Part shown: positions 54,626 through 63,145 of the stretch, piece after piece
Layout: each line of letters opens with the position of its first letter
Numbering within the stretch: the first letter of the stretch is position 1
From: Akkermansiaceae bacterium
Lineage (GTDB): Bacteria; Verrucomicrobiota; Verrucomicrobiia; Verrucomicrobiales; DEV007
Direction: 5' to 3'
DNA length: 64,000 nt
Assembly (NCBI GenBank): GCA_024233005.1
Contig: JACKQE010000012.1
Span: 62,001-126,000, forward strand
Notes under the pieces: model-generated
What the model was told of the DNA's origin: nothing
Databases searched by the model: none
What the model saw: the letters and a program-made list of their open reading frames with translations, nothing else
Program-made: the position numbers and the translations under genes

Positions 54626-55615
54626 ATGAAATCTCTTCATCTGACGCCTGCCAAGGGCACTTTCATCGCCCTGCTTTGCTCCATTATCCCATTTGCTCCG
54701 GGGAACGCACAGGACCAACCAAGCGACGCCGCCGTGCCCAAAAAACTCACGTCCATGGTTCCGGTCGACTCCCGGTGGGTAGTCCACTACGAGGACGCCC
54801 TCAAAAAGGCAACCGAGGAACACAAGGATTTGCTGCTGCTCTTCACCGCGCCCGATTGGATTCCCCTTTGCCAGGCATTTGATGACAAAATCCTCAATCT
54901 GGGAGCCTTCCTCGACCCCATTGTGGCAAATTTCGTTCCGGTGCGTCTGGAGTTTCCCCGCTTCCGGATCCAGTCGGACCAGGAAAAAAAACAGAACGAA
55001 ATCCTGATGCGGGTCTACCGGGTCAGTGGTTTCCCCGCTCTGATCCTGAGTGATGAAAAAGGCCGGCCTTACGCGGTGACGGGGTTCCAACCGATGTCCC
55101 CCAAAAGCTATGTCGAAGGCATCGAGCAGCTTCGGACAACGCGGGCTCGTCGCGATACGGCATTCGCCGAAGCCGGAGCCCTCACAGGGATCGAGCGGGC
55201 CAAAAAGCTCGCTTCCGGGATCCCGGAGCTTCCGGGCAATCTGGCCGCGCGGTTTTACCGCAAAGAAATGGAGGAAGTGATCCAACTTGATGAGACCGAT
55301 GCCACTGGCAAAAGAGCCAACTTCCAGACGCTCATCGCCGACGTGGATTATGCCACGAAAATGAGCGAACTTGGCAATCAGCAGAACTGGGACGCCATGA
55401 TCGCGCTCACGGATGCCCACATTGCACGGCAAAAACTTACCGGCGGATCGCTGCAGAATGCCCTGCTCAACAAGGCGGGACTGCTGGATAAAAAAGGGGA
55501 CGTCGCCGGACAACGGCGCACCTTGGAAGAAATCCTCGCCGCCGGTGAATCCACCACCACCGCCCAAAAAGCCAAATTGCTTCTCAAACGTCTCGACGCC
55601 GCGACCAAACCATGA
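54626..55615 (+). CDS. Secreted thioredoxin-fold protein with an incomplete CxxC motif
   Basis: The protein has 329 residues from the ATG at 54626, with a signal peptide (MKSLHLTPAKGTFIALLCSI, cleaved near GNA). Residues about 50-165 form a thioredoxin_7-like fold (KDLLLLFTAPDWIPLCQAFD, then VSGFPALILSDEKGRPY with cis-Pro). The active site reads W-I-P-L-C: the nucleophilic Cys is Ile79 and only the second, Cys82, remains, so normal disulfide exchange is not possible. The C-terminal half is helical and TPR-like. Its stop overlaps the start of the LysM lipoprotein gene (ATGA). Confidence 0.85.
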   Translation: MKSLHLTPAKGTFIALLCSIIPFAPGNAQDQPSDAAVPKKLTSMVPVDSRWVVHYEDALKKATEEHKDLLLLFTAPDWIPLCQAFDDKILNLGAFLDPIVANFVPVRLEFPRFRIQSDQEKKQNEILMRVYRVSGFPALILSDEKGRPYAVTGFQPMSPKSYVEGIEQLRTTRARRDTAFAEAGALTGIERAKKLASGIPELPGNLAARFYRKEMEEVIQLDETDATGKRANFQTLIADVDYATKMSELGNQQNWDAMIALTDAHIARQKLTGGSLQNALLNKAGLLDKKGDVAGQRRTLEEILAAGESTTTAQKAKLLLKRLDAATKP

Positions 55616-56088
55616 CCTTGCAAGCCGCCGCCCGCGCTCTTTTCCTCGTCGCCCTGCCGTTGGTGTTGTCCCATTGCGCGTCAAAACCCGCGTACAAGGC
55701 CGCCTCCTATTCGCCCGACCGCCTCGCCACCATCCCGAGTAACATGCCCCGTGGCGATTATCCCTTCGACGATCAGGGGCGCTACCGAACGGACTGGGTG
55801 GGGGGGGGACGGTCCAAGAAGTCTTCACGGACCTCTTCCTCCACAACGAGGAAACCGACATCGGTCGCCTCGAACCAAACCAGTCCCCCCCGCCCGACTT
55901 CCCAGGCACCGGTGGCAGCAACCCCCAAGCCGGCGCCAAAACCGGCCACCCGCTATCATACGGTAGTAAAAGGGGACACTCTCTCCGGGTTGTCCCGGAA
56001 ATATGGCGTCACCATCGCTGAACTGAAAAAGACCAACGGTCTCTCGAGCGATCTCATCAAGCTTGGGCAATCCCTCCGCATTCCCTGA
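55612..56088 (+). CDS. LysM-domain lipoprotein
   Basis: The protein has 158 residues. A signal peptide ends in the lipobox LSHC (Cys22). A Ser/Thr/Pro-rich linker (about 65-112) leads to one C-terminal LysM domain (YHTVVKGDTLSGLSRKYGVT, then LGQSLRIP). LysM binds peptidoglycan, so the protein is probably anchored in the outer or inner membrane and touches the cell wall. No catalytic domain is present. It is translationally coupled to the thioredoxin-like gene, suggesting a shared envelope function. Confidence 0.9.
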   Translation: MTLQAAARALFLVALPLVLSHCASKPAYKAASYSPDRLATIPSNMPRGDYPFDDQGRYRTDWVGGGRSKKSSRTSSSTTRKPTSVASNQTSPPRPTSQAPVAATPKPAPKPATRYHTVVKGDTLSGLSRKYGVTIAELKKTNGLSSDLIKLGQSLRIP

Positions 56089-56129
56089 GGAGGCTCCGCC
56101 CCAACGGGAACGCCCCAATCGGACGAAGC

Positions 56130-56780
56130 TTACTTCGCTCCGACAATGGTGTCGATCTGCTTGCGGCTCACTCCTGCGGGCACACTGAGGTCGGCGTATT
56201 TGGCACGCGCCGCAGCCACCTGCTGCACCGTCACCGCCGGACCGCTGTTGCCAAAAGAATTGCGAAGGTAGGTCAAGACCCCTGCGATTTTCTGGTCATC
56301 CAGAGCCGGCCCGAGAGCAGCCATGATACCCAAAAAGTTCGCATCCTCTTTGGCGATTCCCTTGAGAATAACCAGAATGGCTTTGTCAGGATTGGGATCG
56401 AGGAGAATTTTGGATCCAGTAAAACTCGGCGCCATCAGCAGGGGACCCGCTTTGAGCCCCTGCCCGTCGACACCATGACAAGCCGCGCAGGTGGCGAAGG
56501 TCGCCTTGCCTAGATCAAAAGTGGCCTGATCGACGCCTTCGGGGAGAGCGCCAGCCGCGACCGCTGCGGGTGAGGTGCCAGGAGCCGGTGCCCCCGGGGC
56601 GTTGCCCGCGCCCGGATCCGCTGTAGCTACGGGGGCGGCAACCGCCTTGTTTCCAGCGATGTTGCTGAGGAAATAGATCCCGGGGATACCCATCATTCCG
56701 GCGATCAGAAAGGTGGCACCTGCGAGAAAGAGGCTGCCGAAAGGAGACGTGGATTCGGATGGCGTTGGTTCGTGGCTCAT
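56130..56780 (-). CDS. Membrane-anchored c-type cytochrome
   Basis: The protein has 216 residues from the ATG at 56780 (MSHEPTPSESTSPFGSLFLA); the longer frame to 56870 reads as non-coding. One transmembrane segment (FLAGATFLIAGMMGIPGIYF) anchors it. A Pro/Ala-rich linker leads to a class I cytochrome c domain with ATCAACHGVDGQGLKAGP and later axial Met candidates in NFLGIMAALGP. The architecture is like the cytochrome subunits of alternative complex III or caa3-type chains, but no such genes are adjacent. It probably shuttles electrons at the periplasmic face of the inner membrane. Confidence 0.88.
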   Translation of the reverse strand: MSHEPTPSESTSPFGSLFLAGATFLIAGMMGIPGIYFLSNIAGNKAVAAPVATADPGAGNAPGAPAPGTSPAAVAAGALPEGVDQATFDLGKATFATCAACHGVDGQGLKAGPLLMAPSFTGSKILLDPNPDKAILVILKGIAKEDANFLGIMAALGPALDDQKIAGVLTYLRNSFGNSGPAVTVQQVAAARAKYADLSVPAGVSRKQIDTIVGAK

Positions 56781-56995
56781 GCTGGCTCGGACTGAAACAG
56801 GAAATCCCGGTTTGTCAACCGGCGCCCTCCCTTGTGGAGCGGATTGGACTGAGAAAAGGAAATGTTTCACCCCCTCAGAATTCCCAAGGATTACGAAGGC
56901 CCAAAGAATTTGGATTCAATTTTGCTGGCCATAAAACCAATGCTCTGGATAATATTTTAGATTTACTGATATTATATTTATGATAAATTAAGAAG

Positions 56996-58408
56996 GTGCC
57001 CGACCCAGTTTCAGCCCTTCCCCCGATCCTGCAAAAGGCGCTGCCAGGTCGGGAGCAACACACCCTTCGCCTGGTTCACTCGCCTCCCATCGGCAGGCTT
57101 TATCCCGGCCTTCTGAACAATTCGCCGGGCTATCGCGTCTCGATCCCCCTTTCCCCGCCAATTTCAGACAGGCAGCTGGTGCTTTTAGGGGCCTGCGATC
57201 GACACAATCTTGGGGATCTCCTGATGCCGGAGCTTCTGACGCGCCTCCTTGGTCGTGAACATGCCCCTACTATCGCAGGACTGGTTACCGCGGACCTCCG
57301 GGAGGCAGGAGGCAGCAAGGTTGAGGCATTTCCCGCCCTGAGTAACGCATGGCGGAATCAGGCATCCGCCCAACCGCCCATCATCATCCATTTTGGCGGA
57401 GAGACACTGGGGTGCAGCCTGTCAGACGGCTATGCCATGACTCTGGATCCGTCAGCGCGCTCCAGGTTTCTCCAAATGCTGCGGGAAGCCCCATCGCAAG
57501 CTGCCGCGGAAATGCGATCGGCGACCGGACTGAACGCAAGCTTTGCCTATCTCGCGTCCTCGGGGAATCTTCCTGTCTCCAGCATTTGTGCCCACCACGC
57601 CGTCGGTCTGGCTCAACCCGGGGAGCTGTCACCGTCCGCCAGAAAGGCCCTTCTTCGCAATTTGGAATCTTCCCTTTTCCTCGGCGTGAGAGGTGAGAAG
57701 GGAGCCGACTTTCTGGAAAAATCAGGACTGCCAGTGCACCGTATGCCCTGCGTGGTGACCGCGTTGCCTTGGCTTTGCGGCGATGACATTGCCGCACGCG
57801 GGCCTTTGGTAGATCTTCGCGAGCGTTTCCCCAAAGGCTGGATTGCGGTGCAGATCAGCGCCTACCGCAAAAAACTCTACGCCCCCACCGCAAGAGCCCT
57901 CGGCGACTTCGCGCGAACCCGCGGCCTCGGGGTCGTTTTTTTTGCCGCCGGAACCGCCACCGGGCACGATGATCCCTCATCGATGGAACGTTTGGCCCTC
58001 TCCCTCCCCGAAGGCACCGGACATTTCCTGCGTTCACGTCATATTTGGGATCTCGCCGGCGTTGTCACCGGTGCGGAAATGTTCTGCGGGACAAGCCTCC
58101 ATGGTCGTATCCTCGCCATGGCGGCAGGCATCCCCCGACTCAGCTTGGCGGCGCGTTTTGCCAAAATACATTCCTATTGCCAACTTTGGGAACATCCCGA
58201 TTTGCCGGTAGAGGTTTCTCCGGAAGCCCTTCCAAGGCTGCTCCCTCTCCTTGAAGGGCAGGATCGAGCTCTCCTCCGGCGCCATGCCCGGTGGCTGGCC
58301 CAACGCTACTTGAACGCCTTCACCCTCATGGCCAAGGTCTGTGGCCTGCCCACCGCCACTCTACCTTCCCCATTAACGACCTCGCATCCACTGGCACCGA
58401 GAGGCTGA
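56996..58408 (+). CDS. Polysaccharide pyruvyl transferase family protein
   Basis: The protein has 470 residues. LLGACDRHNLGDLLMPELLT is the N-terminal family block and MFCGTSLHGRILAMAAGIPR the C-terminal block with the conserved SxHG. Members add pyruvate ketals to exopolysaccharide or cell-wall sugars using phosphoenolpyruvate. The called start is a GTG at 56996 with only a weak ribosome-binding site, and the family core begins near residue 58, so the start may lie further in. No other polysaccharide gene adjoins. The 60 bases before it are markedly AT-rich. Confidence 0.85.
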   Translation: MPDPVSALPPILQKALPGREQHTLRLVHSPPIGRLYPGLLNNSPGYRVSIPLSPPISDRQLVLLGACDRHNLGDLLMPELLTRLLGREHAPTIAGLVTADLREAGGSKVEAFPALSNAWRNQASAQPPIIIHFGGETLGCSLSDGYAMTLDPSARSRFLQMLREAPSQAAAEMRSATGLNASFAYLASSGNLPVSSICAHHAVGLAQPGELSPSARKALLRNLESSLFLGVRGEKGADFLEKSGLPVHRMPCVVTALPWLCGDDIAARGPLVDLRERFPKGWIAVQISAYRKKLYAPTARALGDFARTRGLGVVFFAAGTATGHDDPSSMERLALSLPEGTGHFLRSRHIWDLAGVVTGAEMFCGTSLHGRILAMAAGIPRLSLAARFAKIHSYCQLWEHPDLPVEVSPEALPRLLPLLEGQDRALLRRHARWLAQRYLNAFTLMAKVCGLPTATLPSPLTTSHPLAPRG

Positions 58409-58737
58409 GCGCATTTGAATCGTTCTCACTTAGAGAACCAAACGATTCCAGAAAAGCAGAGCGTCTGTCACCTCTGCCTCATCGTGCCGCACTGGATGGG
58501 AAAAGACCATGACAAGCTCGGTCCGCTCCTGACATGGGAAGCTTCACCTGGCCATAGGGCCCCTCCATGCCCCTCCCTCCAGGGCGAAAGATTTCATCCC
58601 CCAACGATTCGTCCCTAGGGGTGATCGGATCTCCCCTTCCACCTCCCCTTTCCAGCCAAATATCTCATCAGCCCCGGCCTTTTTTGAAGACAGGGAGTGC
58701 TCGGGCGGTAAATTGCGAAACCTCAATTGCGTGCCCC
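58409..58737. other. Intergenic region before the AsmA-like gene
   Basis: 329 bases. The frame of the next gene is open back to 58567, but family character starts at the ATG at 58738. It contains the inverted repeat listed separately, close to the preceding stop, and otherwise no clear signal. Confidence 0.4.
58418..58447. promoter_or_regulatory. Nested inverted repeat, possible terminator hairpin
   Basis: GTTCTC (58422-58427) pairs with GAGAAC (58433-58438) around a 5-base loop, and the outer AATCGTT (58418-58424) pairs with AACGATT (58441-58447). It lies 10 bases after the stop of the pyruvyl transferase gene. No T-run follows, so it would be a weak or factor-assisted terminator, or a protein site. 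Confidence 0.35.
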
Positions 58738-60312
58738 ATGAGTGAAGACCCCGCCTCAACCGATTCTCTTGGGAAAGTCGATCCCAGCATTCTGCCCAGC
58801 CGAACGCCCGACGGAGACAGGACCAACCGCCGCCGGGGGTCACAGCGCCGCAGGTCCCAAAAAGGAGAAGGGGTTTCCGCCAGCAAATTGCTCAAGTGGG
58901 TCTTCATCCTTGGTTTCGCGGGGCTCCTGATCTTGGTCGTGTCACTCTTCGGGGTCAAGGTTTGGCTCGAAAACTGGCTCAAAGGAGAAGGATTCCGAGC
59001 CAAGATGGAGGAGAAACTCGCCGAAACGCTTCGCTCCCAGGTGGAAATTTCACAGCCCTCCTGGGAAGGCTCCCAGTCCTTCATCCAAAGCCTCACGACC
59101 AAAGGCTATGAAGACGCCGCGGTCTCACGAATCGATCTGTCACAAGTCCGGCTTCAATTCGATGGCATCGCCGAGGGAGCTTTGCTGATCCCTCAGGTGA
59201 CCGTGGGGCGCTCGGTGATTGAATTCTCGCACGAACGGCTTCCCGGGACCTTTCCTGCCACCTCCGCGAACTCAGAAAGCCCAAGCGGATCCGGAGCCCA
59301 ACTGCCGGTCTGGCTTCGCCGCTGGGTGCCTGACCGGGCACGGATGGACAGCCTCAGACTGGATTCGCTGGACCTCGCCATCAAAAACGCCACGGGATTG
59401 GAAACGCTTGGACTGCGTTCCACCAAGGTCGCGGTGAACCCGGTCGACATTTCCGACCCCAACCTTGGTTGGCAGTTCGCAGGCCAAGGCGGCAAGTTGC
59501 AAATCATCAACCAACCTCCGATGACGCTCGATAGCGTCTCCCTGCGCTGGAAGAACCAGGACCTTCGCGTCCAGGACGCCAAAGTGGAACTGCTCGAAGG
59601 GGCCCGCCTTTCGGCGCAAGGGGACATCACTCTCGGCAACAGCCCTGCCATCGATCTCGCTCTGCATATCGAAAACCTCGAGCCCAGGCACATTCTGGGA
59701 CCGGACTCTGTCGGTAAGGTCTCAGGCCAGCTCAATGGGGACTTCGACATCACCGGGATCCCGGGGCATTCCGAAAGCTTCAAAAGCACCGGCACGATGC
59801 GGCTTCTCAATGGCGTGGTGGAAAACGTTCCCCAGTTGGAGCAGGTCGCAACCTACACGAAGTCTCCGCGATTCAAAAGGCTCGTTCTCAGTGAAGCCTC
59901 GGCCGATTTCGTCAAGCAGGGGGAAACGTTGACCATCCCCAAACTGCGCCTCCAGAGCGATGGTCTGCTCCGCATCGAAGGAACCCTGACCCTCCAAGGC
60001 CCCATGATTCAAGGCGATCTCCAGGTGGGCCTGACTCCGGGGACCCTGGGCTGGATTCCCGGAGCGGAACGCAAAGTGTTCAACCAATCCCGTGACGGGT
60101 TCCTCTGGACCACCGTCAAAGTCTCCGGCACAAAGGACCAATTCAACGAAGACCTGACCAACCGGCTCGTCTCCGCCGCCGTGGAAAGCGTGGTCGAGGA
60201 AACTCCCGGGAAGGCCATCGACACGGCCAAGGAACTGCTCAAGAATCCGGAAACCACCGACAAGCTGATCAACGAGGGATTGAAGTTCCTCGATGGATTC
60301 CTCAAAAAATAA
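58738..60312 (+). CDS. AsmA-like membrane-anchored envelope protein
   Basis: The protein has 524 residues from the ATG at 58738. A basic cytoplasmic N-terminus (RRGSQRRRSQKGEG) precedes one transmembrane segment (WVFILGFAGLLILVVSLFGV). The rest is a long, repetitive beta-strand-rich periplasmic region (LQFDGIAEGALLIPQVTVGR, FDITGIPGHSESFKSTGTMR, LTIPKLRLQSDGLLRIEGTL) of the AsmA/TamB type, which bridges lipids between membranes. The C-terminus is helical. Assignment rests on architecture and the DITG/GTLTL strand pattern. Confidence 0.7.
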   Translation: MSEDPASTDSLGKVDPSILPSRTPDGDRTNRRRGSQRRRSQKGEGVSASKLLKWVFILGFAGLLILVVSLFGVKVWLENWLKGEGFRAKMEEKLAETLRSQVEISQPSWEGSQSFIQSLTTKGYEDAAVSRIDLSQVRLQFDGIAEGALLIPQVTVGRSVIEFSHERLPGTFPATSANSESPSGSGAQLPVWLRRWVPDRARMDSLRLDSLDLAIKNATGLETLGLRSTKVAVNPVDISDPNLGWQFAGQGGKLQIINQPPMTLDSVSLRWKNQDLRVQDAKVELLEGARLSAQGDITLGNSPAIDLALHIENLEPRHILGPDSVGKVSGQLNGDFDITGIPGHSESFKSTGTMRLLNGVVENVPQLEQVATYTKSPRFKRLVLSEASADFVKQGETLTIPKLRLQSDGLLRIEGTLTLQGPMIQGDLQVGLTPGTLGWIPGAERKVFNQSRDGFLWTTVKVSGTKDQFNEDLTNRLVSAAVESVVEETPGKAIDTAKELLKNPETTDKLINEGLKFLDGFLKK

Positions 60313-60313
60313 G

Positions 60314-60337
60314 CCTGCTCCGCACCGCAGAAGCAGG
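60314..60337. terminator. Possible terminator hairpin between convergent genes
   Basis: CCTGCT (60314-60319) and AGCAGG (60332-60337) form a 6-base stem with a 12-base loop, between the stop of the AsmA-like gene and the stop of bioB. There is no T-run on either side, so the call is tentative. Confidence 0.3.
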
Positions 60338-60349
60338 GATGAGTCCGGC

Positions 60350-61339
60350 CTATTCCACCCCGCAGGCGGCCAAGGCTCCGGTTTCTTCATGCCGCAAGGG
60401 CACCGGGGCCTGGGGTGACAGGCCCAGGCGCGCGATCAACTCAAGGTCCGCCTGCGTCTGAGGATTCCCCGTTGTGAGAAGGCGGTCACCGTAGAAAATG
60501 GAATTGGCCCCGGCAAAGAAACAGAGAGCCTGCGCTTCCTGGCTGAGTTCGGCCCGGCCGGCGGAGAGGCGGACCTTCGCCCCCGGGACCGCGATCCGCG
60601 TCACCGCGATCATCCGGACGAGGTCAAAGGTGTCGACCCTGCCGGTCTTGCCAAACAACGGAGTGCCCTCGATCGGCACCAGCGTGTTGATCGGCACGCT
60701 CTCGGGCTGGGGATTGAAATTGCTCAGCACCTCCAGCATTTTGAGCCGGTCATCAACCGACTCCCCAAGACCGAGAATGCCACCGCAGCAGACCGACATG
60801 CCCGCATTCTGGGCGTGGTGAATGGTGCTCAGTCGGTCGTCGAAAGTGTGAGTGCTGACAATGTTCGGGTAATGCTCGGGCGAGGTGTCGAGATTGTGAT
60901 TGTATGCCGTGACACCAGCCGCCCGCAGCTGGCGGGCTTCCTCTGCCCCCAGTTCACCAAGGGTGACGCAGACTTCCAGCCCCAGATCAGCGACGTCGCG
61001 CACCATCCCCAGAACGGTTTCAAATTTCTCGGTCCCGGCCCGGACCCCCCGCCAGGCGGCCCCCATGCAGAACCTGGTGGATCCTGTCGCTTTGGCTTCC
61101 TGCGCCCGCTCCAGCACCGCCTGCCGCTGCAACAGAGCCTCGCGTTCGAGGCCGGTCTCGTAGCGGGAGGATTGGGAGCAATAGGAGCAGTCTTCGGAAC
61201 ATCCCCCAGTTTTGATGCTGAGCAGGGTGCAGAGTTGAACCTCACGTTCCGGCCAATGGGCGTCATGCACTGCGCGGGCGCGCTGCAGGAGGTCAAACAG
61301 GGGCAGATCGTGGAGTTTTTTGAGTTCGTTGAATTCCAT
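60350..61339 (-). CDS. bioB: Biotin synthase
   Basis: The protein has 329 residues from the ATG at 61339 (MEFNELKKLHDLPLFDLLQR); the frame to 61366 adds nine unlikely residues. The radical-SAM cluster motif is GGCSEDCSYCSQ with Cys47, Cys51 and Cys54. AYNHNLDTSPEHYPNIVSTH and CCGGILGLGESVDDRL are BioB-specific blocks, and RLSAGRAELSQEAQA carries the Arg ligand of the second [2Fe-2S] cluster. It inserts sulfur into dethiobiotin. Other bio genes are not in the window. Biotin is needed by the pyruvate carboxylase coded at 3166. Confidence 0.97.
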   Translation of the reverse strand: MEFNELKKLHDLPLFDLLQRARAVHDAHWPEREVQLCTLLSIKTGGCSEDCSYCSQSSRYETGLEREALLQRQAVLERAQEAKATGSTRFCMGAAWRGVRAGTEKFETVLGMVRDVADLGLEVCVTLGELGAEEARQLRAAGVTAYNHNLDTSPEHYPNIVSTHTFDDRLSTIHHAQNAGMSVCCGGILGLGESVDDRLKMLEVLSNFNPQPESVPINTLVPIEGTPLFGKTGRVDTFDLVRMIAVTRIAVPGAKVRLSAGRAELSQEAQALCFFAGANSIFYGDRLLTTGNPQTQADLELIARLGLSPQAPVPLRHEETGALAACGVE

Positions 61340-61393
61340 GTGAAAAAACAAAGGAGCCCGTCCCAACGGATCACCGGGACAGTGCAGAGACGT

Positions 61394-62137
61394 TCAATCC
61401 ACCCAACGCCCTTCCGGAGAGACGGTGGGCAGGGTGAGAAGGTAGGTCTTGGAGTAGTCGGTCTTGCCGATCGCCCCGATCATTTTGACGCCGGTGGCTC
61501 TCCGAAAGGCCGCGCTGAAACTTTCCCCGGTATGGCACCCCCAGCTCCGGCAATAGGCCTTGCGGTAAAAGGCATTCCTGTCCAGCCGTTTCAGGTCATC
61601 CTCATGCAGGAAACATTTGGAAGCCCCCAGCACCTCATTGCTGTAATCGAAGACAAAGCAGTATTTGTTGGAATGCCCGAAATATTCAAAGCCAACCACC
61701 TTGGTGACCCGGCGGTCCTTACCGGCGTTGATGTAGTTGATGAGTTCGTCCTCGGTGCGGAACCAGACGAGGTTGATGCCATATTTGTCCCGCACACTGG
61801 TAATGTTGTCCAGGAGAGGCTGTCCCTCCTCCGCGGCGCGGCGCTGATAGCCGGGCCCGTATACCAGCCAAGTGATGGGCGTGCCCGGCGCGGATTTCTG
61901 GATCTGTTCCATGCGGACCCGGGCAGTGCGGATGAAATTGCCCCACCATTTGTCGTGACGGTGGCTCTCCCGCCGGTATTGCTCCCACTCCAGCAAGGAA
62001 GGTCCGCCGCTGACGATGATGTACTCACCCGGAGTGGCGGCGACAGCCTTGCCGCCTCCGAACCATCCTCCTGCGACCAAAAGACAACAGAGAATGCCCC
62101 AATAGCGGAAAGTTTGGAAGCGGGGCGCGGTGGTCAT
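61394..62137 (-). CDS. Secreted protein of unknown function with a caspase-like His/Cys pair
   Basis: The protein has 247 residues from the ATG at 62137, with a hydrophobic signal segment (YWGILCCLLVAGGWFGGGKA, about 12-31). The mature part has two blocks that resemble clan-CD (caspase/gingipain/CHAT-type) active sites: VVGFEYFGHSNKYC with His155 after a hydrophobic strand, and AYCRSWGCHTGESFSAAFRR with Cys201 followed by small residues. GVKMIGAIGKTDYS follows as the next strand. Spacing of 46 residues between His and Cys fits that fold. No family name could be given. It lies between atpG and bioB on the same strand. Confidence 0.65.
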   Translation of the reverse strand: MTTAPRFQTFRYWGILCCLLVAGGWFGGGKAVAATPGEYIIVSGGPSLLEWEQYRRESHRHDKWWGNFIRTARVRMEQIQKSAPGTPITWLVYGPGYQRRAAEEGQPLLDNITSVRDKYGINLVWFRTEDELINYINAGKDRRVTKVVGFEYFGHSNKYCFVFDYSNEVLGASKCFLHEDDLKRLDRNAFYRKAYCRSWGCHTGESFSAAFRRATGVKMIGAIGKTDYSKTYLLTLPTVSPEGRWVD

Positions 62138-62254
62138 GGTTGAAGTTCTAAACGTGGCCTGCACCTTCCGTCTGTCAAGGCTCAGATGATGCCGCACGGG
62201 AGCAGGGCGCCATAAGTGATTCGCGCTGCCGACTTCGCAAGGACGCCCCGAGGC

Positions 62255-63145
62255 TCACTTGGCCAGTGCTTCGTAGCCGGAAATGACGTCGGAAAGCTCC
62301 TCGTCGATCGAACTCTGCCGGAGCCGGTGAAAATTGCTGTGAAGGGTCTCCAAAAGCTCTTCAATATTCCTCTCGGCACGCTCCATGGCCGCGAGCCGGC
62401 TCGCGTTTTCGCTGGTGAGCGATTCGGCACAGGCGCGGAAAACCGAAATGAACAGGTATTCTCGGATGAGGACCCGCAGGGTCGCGGCACGTCCATTCAG
62501 CACCTCCGGCCGGAGTTTCGAAGGCCACTTCAGCCGGGTCACATGCTGCTGCCAAGCGGCGTCAAGTGGCAACACCACTTGGTGGACCGGCTCGTAGAGC
62601 GCCCCGGAATGAGGGCTGTTGTGAAAAACGAGAAGACGCGCGTCGTTGCCATCGGCCACTTGGGATTCAACCTGAATTTGAATCTGTGTGACGAGGGGCG
62701 TGATGGCTTCCATGGAATTGGGAACCGGAAAATGGCCGGACATGGACATTCCAGCAGACGAAAGTCTGGAATGCACCCGCTCACCCACCGCCCAAACTTT
62801 GGGCACTCCCGGGAAAGCAGCGAGCGTTTTACTGGCATGGTCGGCGATGATGTCGTTGAACTGCCCCACCAGCCCTTGATCGGATCCGAAGACGATGGCC
62901 ATGATTTCTCCCTCTCCCGGCTGCCTGTGGCGGTCCCGGTCCATTTGCCCGCTCCCCGAATTGGTTTCACGAAGGCACACGCCCAGCCCCATCTCAACCG
63001 TCCGGTAATAGTGCGTCAAAGATCTCACGGATTGCTCATACTGCCCGATACTGGAGGCTGCCAACGCCTTCATCGTGCGCACAACGGACTGCAGATCACC
63101 GGCACTGGTGATCTTGCGGCTGAGACTGGCCATGGTGTCACTCAT
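62255..63145 (-). CDS. atpG: F1 ATPase gamma subunit, alternative (N-ATPase) type
   Basis: The protein has 296 residues from the ATG at 63145; a second ATG lies at 63133. The N-terminal helix LQSVVRTMKALAASSIGQYE and AIVFGSDQGLVGQFNDIIAD match gamma, the first in the form seen in alternative (N-type) ATPases rather than in housekeeping AtpG. The C-terminal helix (ERAERNIEELLETLHSNFHR) is complete. The gamma shaft couples rotation to ATP turnover. The start overlaps the end of the alpha gene by 8 bases, and the order alpha-gamma with gamma last is that of N-ATPase operons. Confidence 0.88.
   Translation of the reverse strand: MSDTMASLSRKITSAGDLQSVVRTMKALAASSIGQYEQSVRSLTHYYRTVEMGLGVCLRETNSGSGQMDRDRHRQPGEGEIMAIVFGSDQGLVGQFNDIIADHASKTLAAFPGVPKVWAVGERVHSRLSSAGMSMSGHFPVPNSMEAITPLVTQIQIQVESQVADGNDARLLVFHNSPHSGALYEPVHQVVLPLDAAWQQHVTRLKWPSKLRPEVLNGRAATLRVLIREYLFISVFRACAESLTSENASRLAAMERAERNIEELLETLHSNFHRLRQSSIDEELSDVISGYEALAK

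Noticed and set aside
60815..62143. A 442-codon open frame on the plus strand
   Set aside because: Antisense to bioB and the caspase-like gene, both of which have clear motifs. It is a GC-bias shadow.
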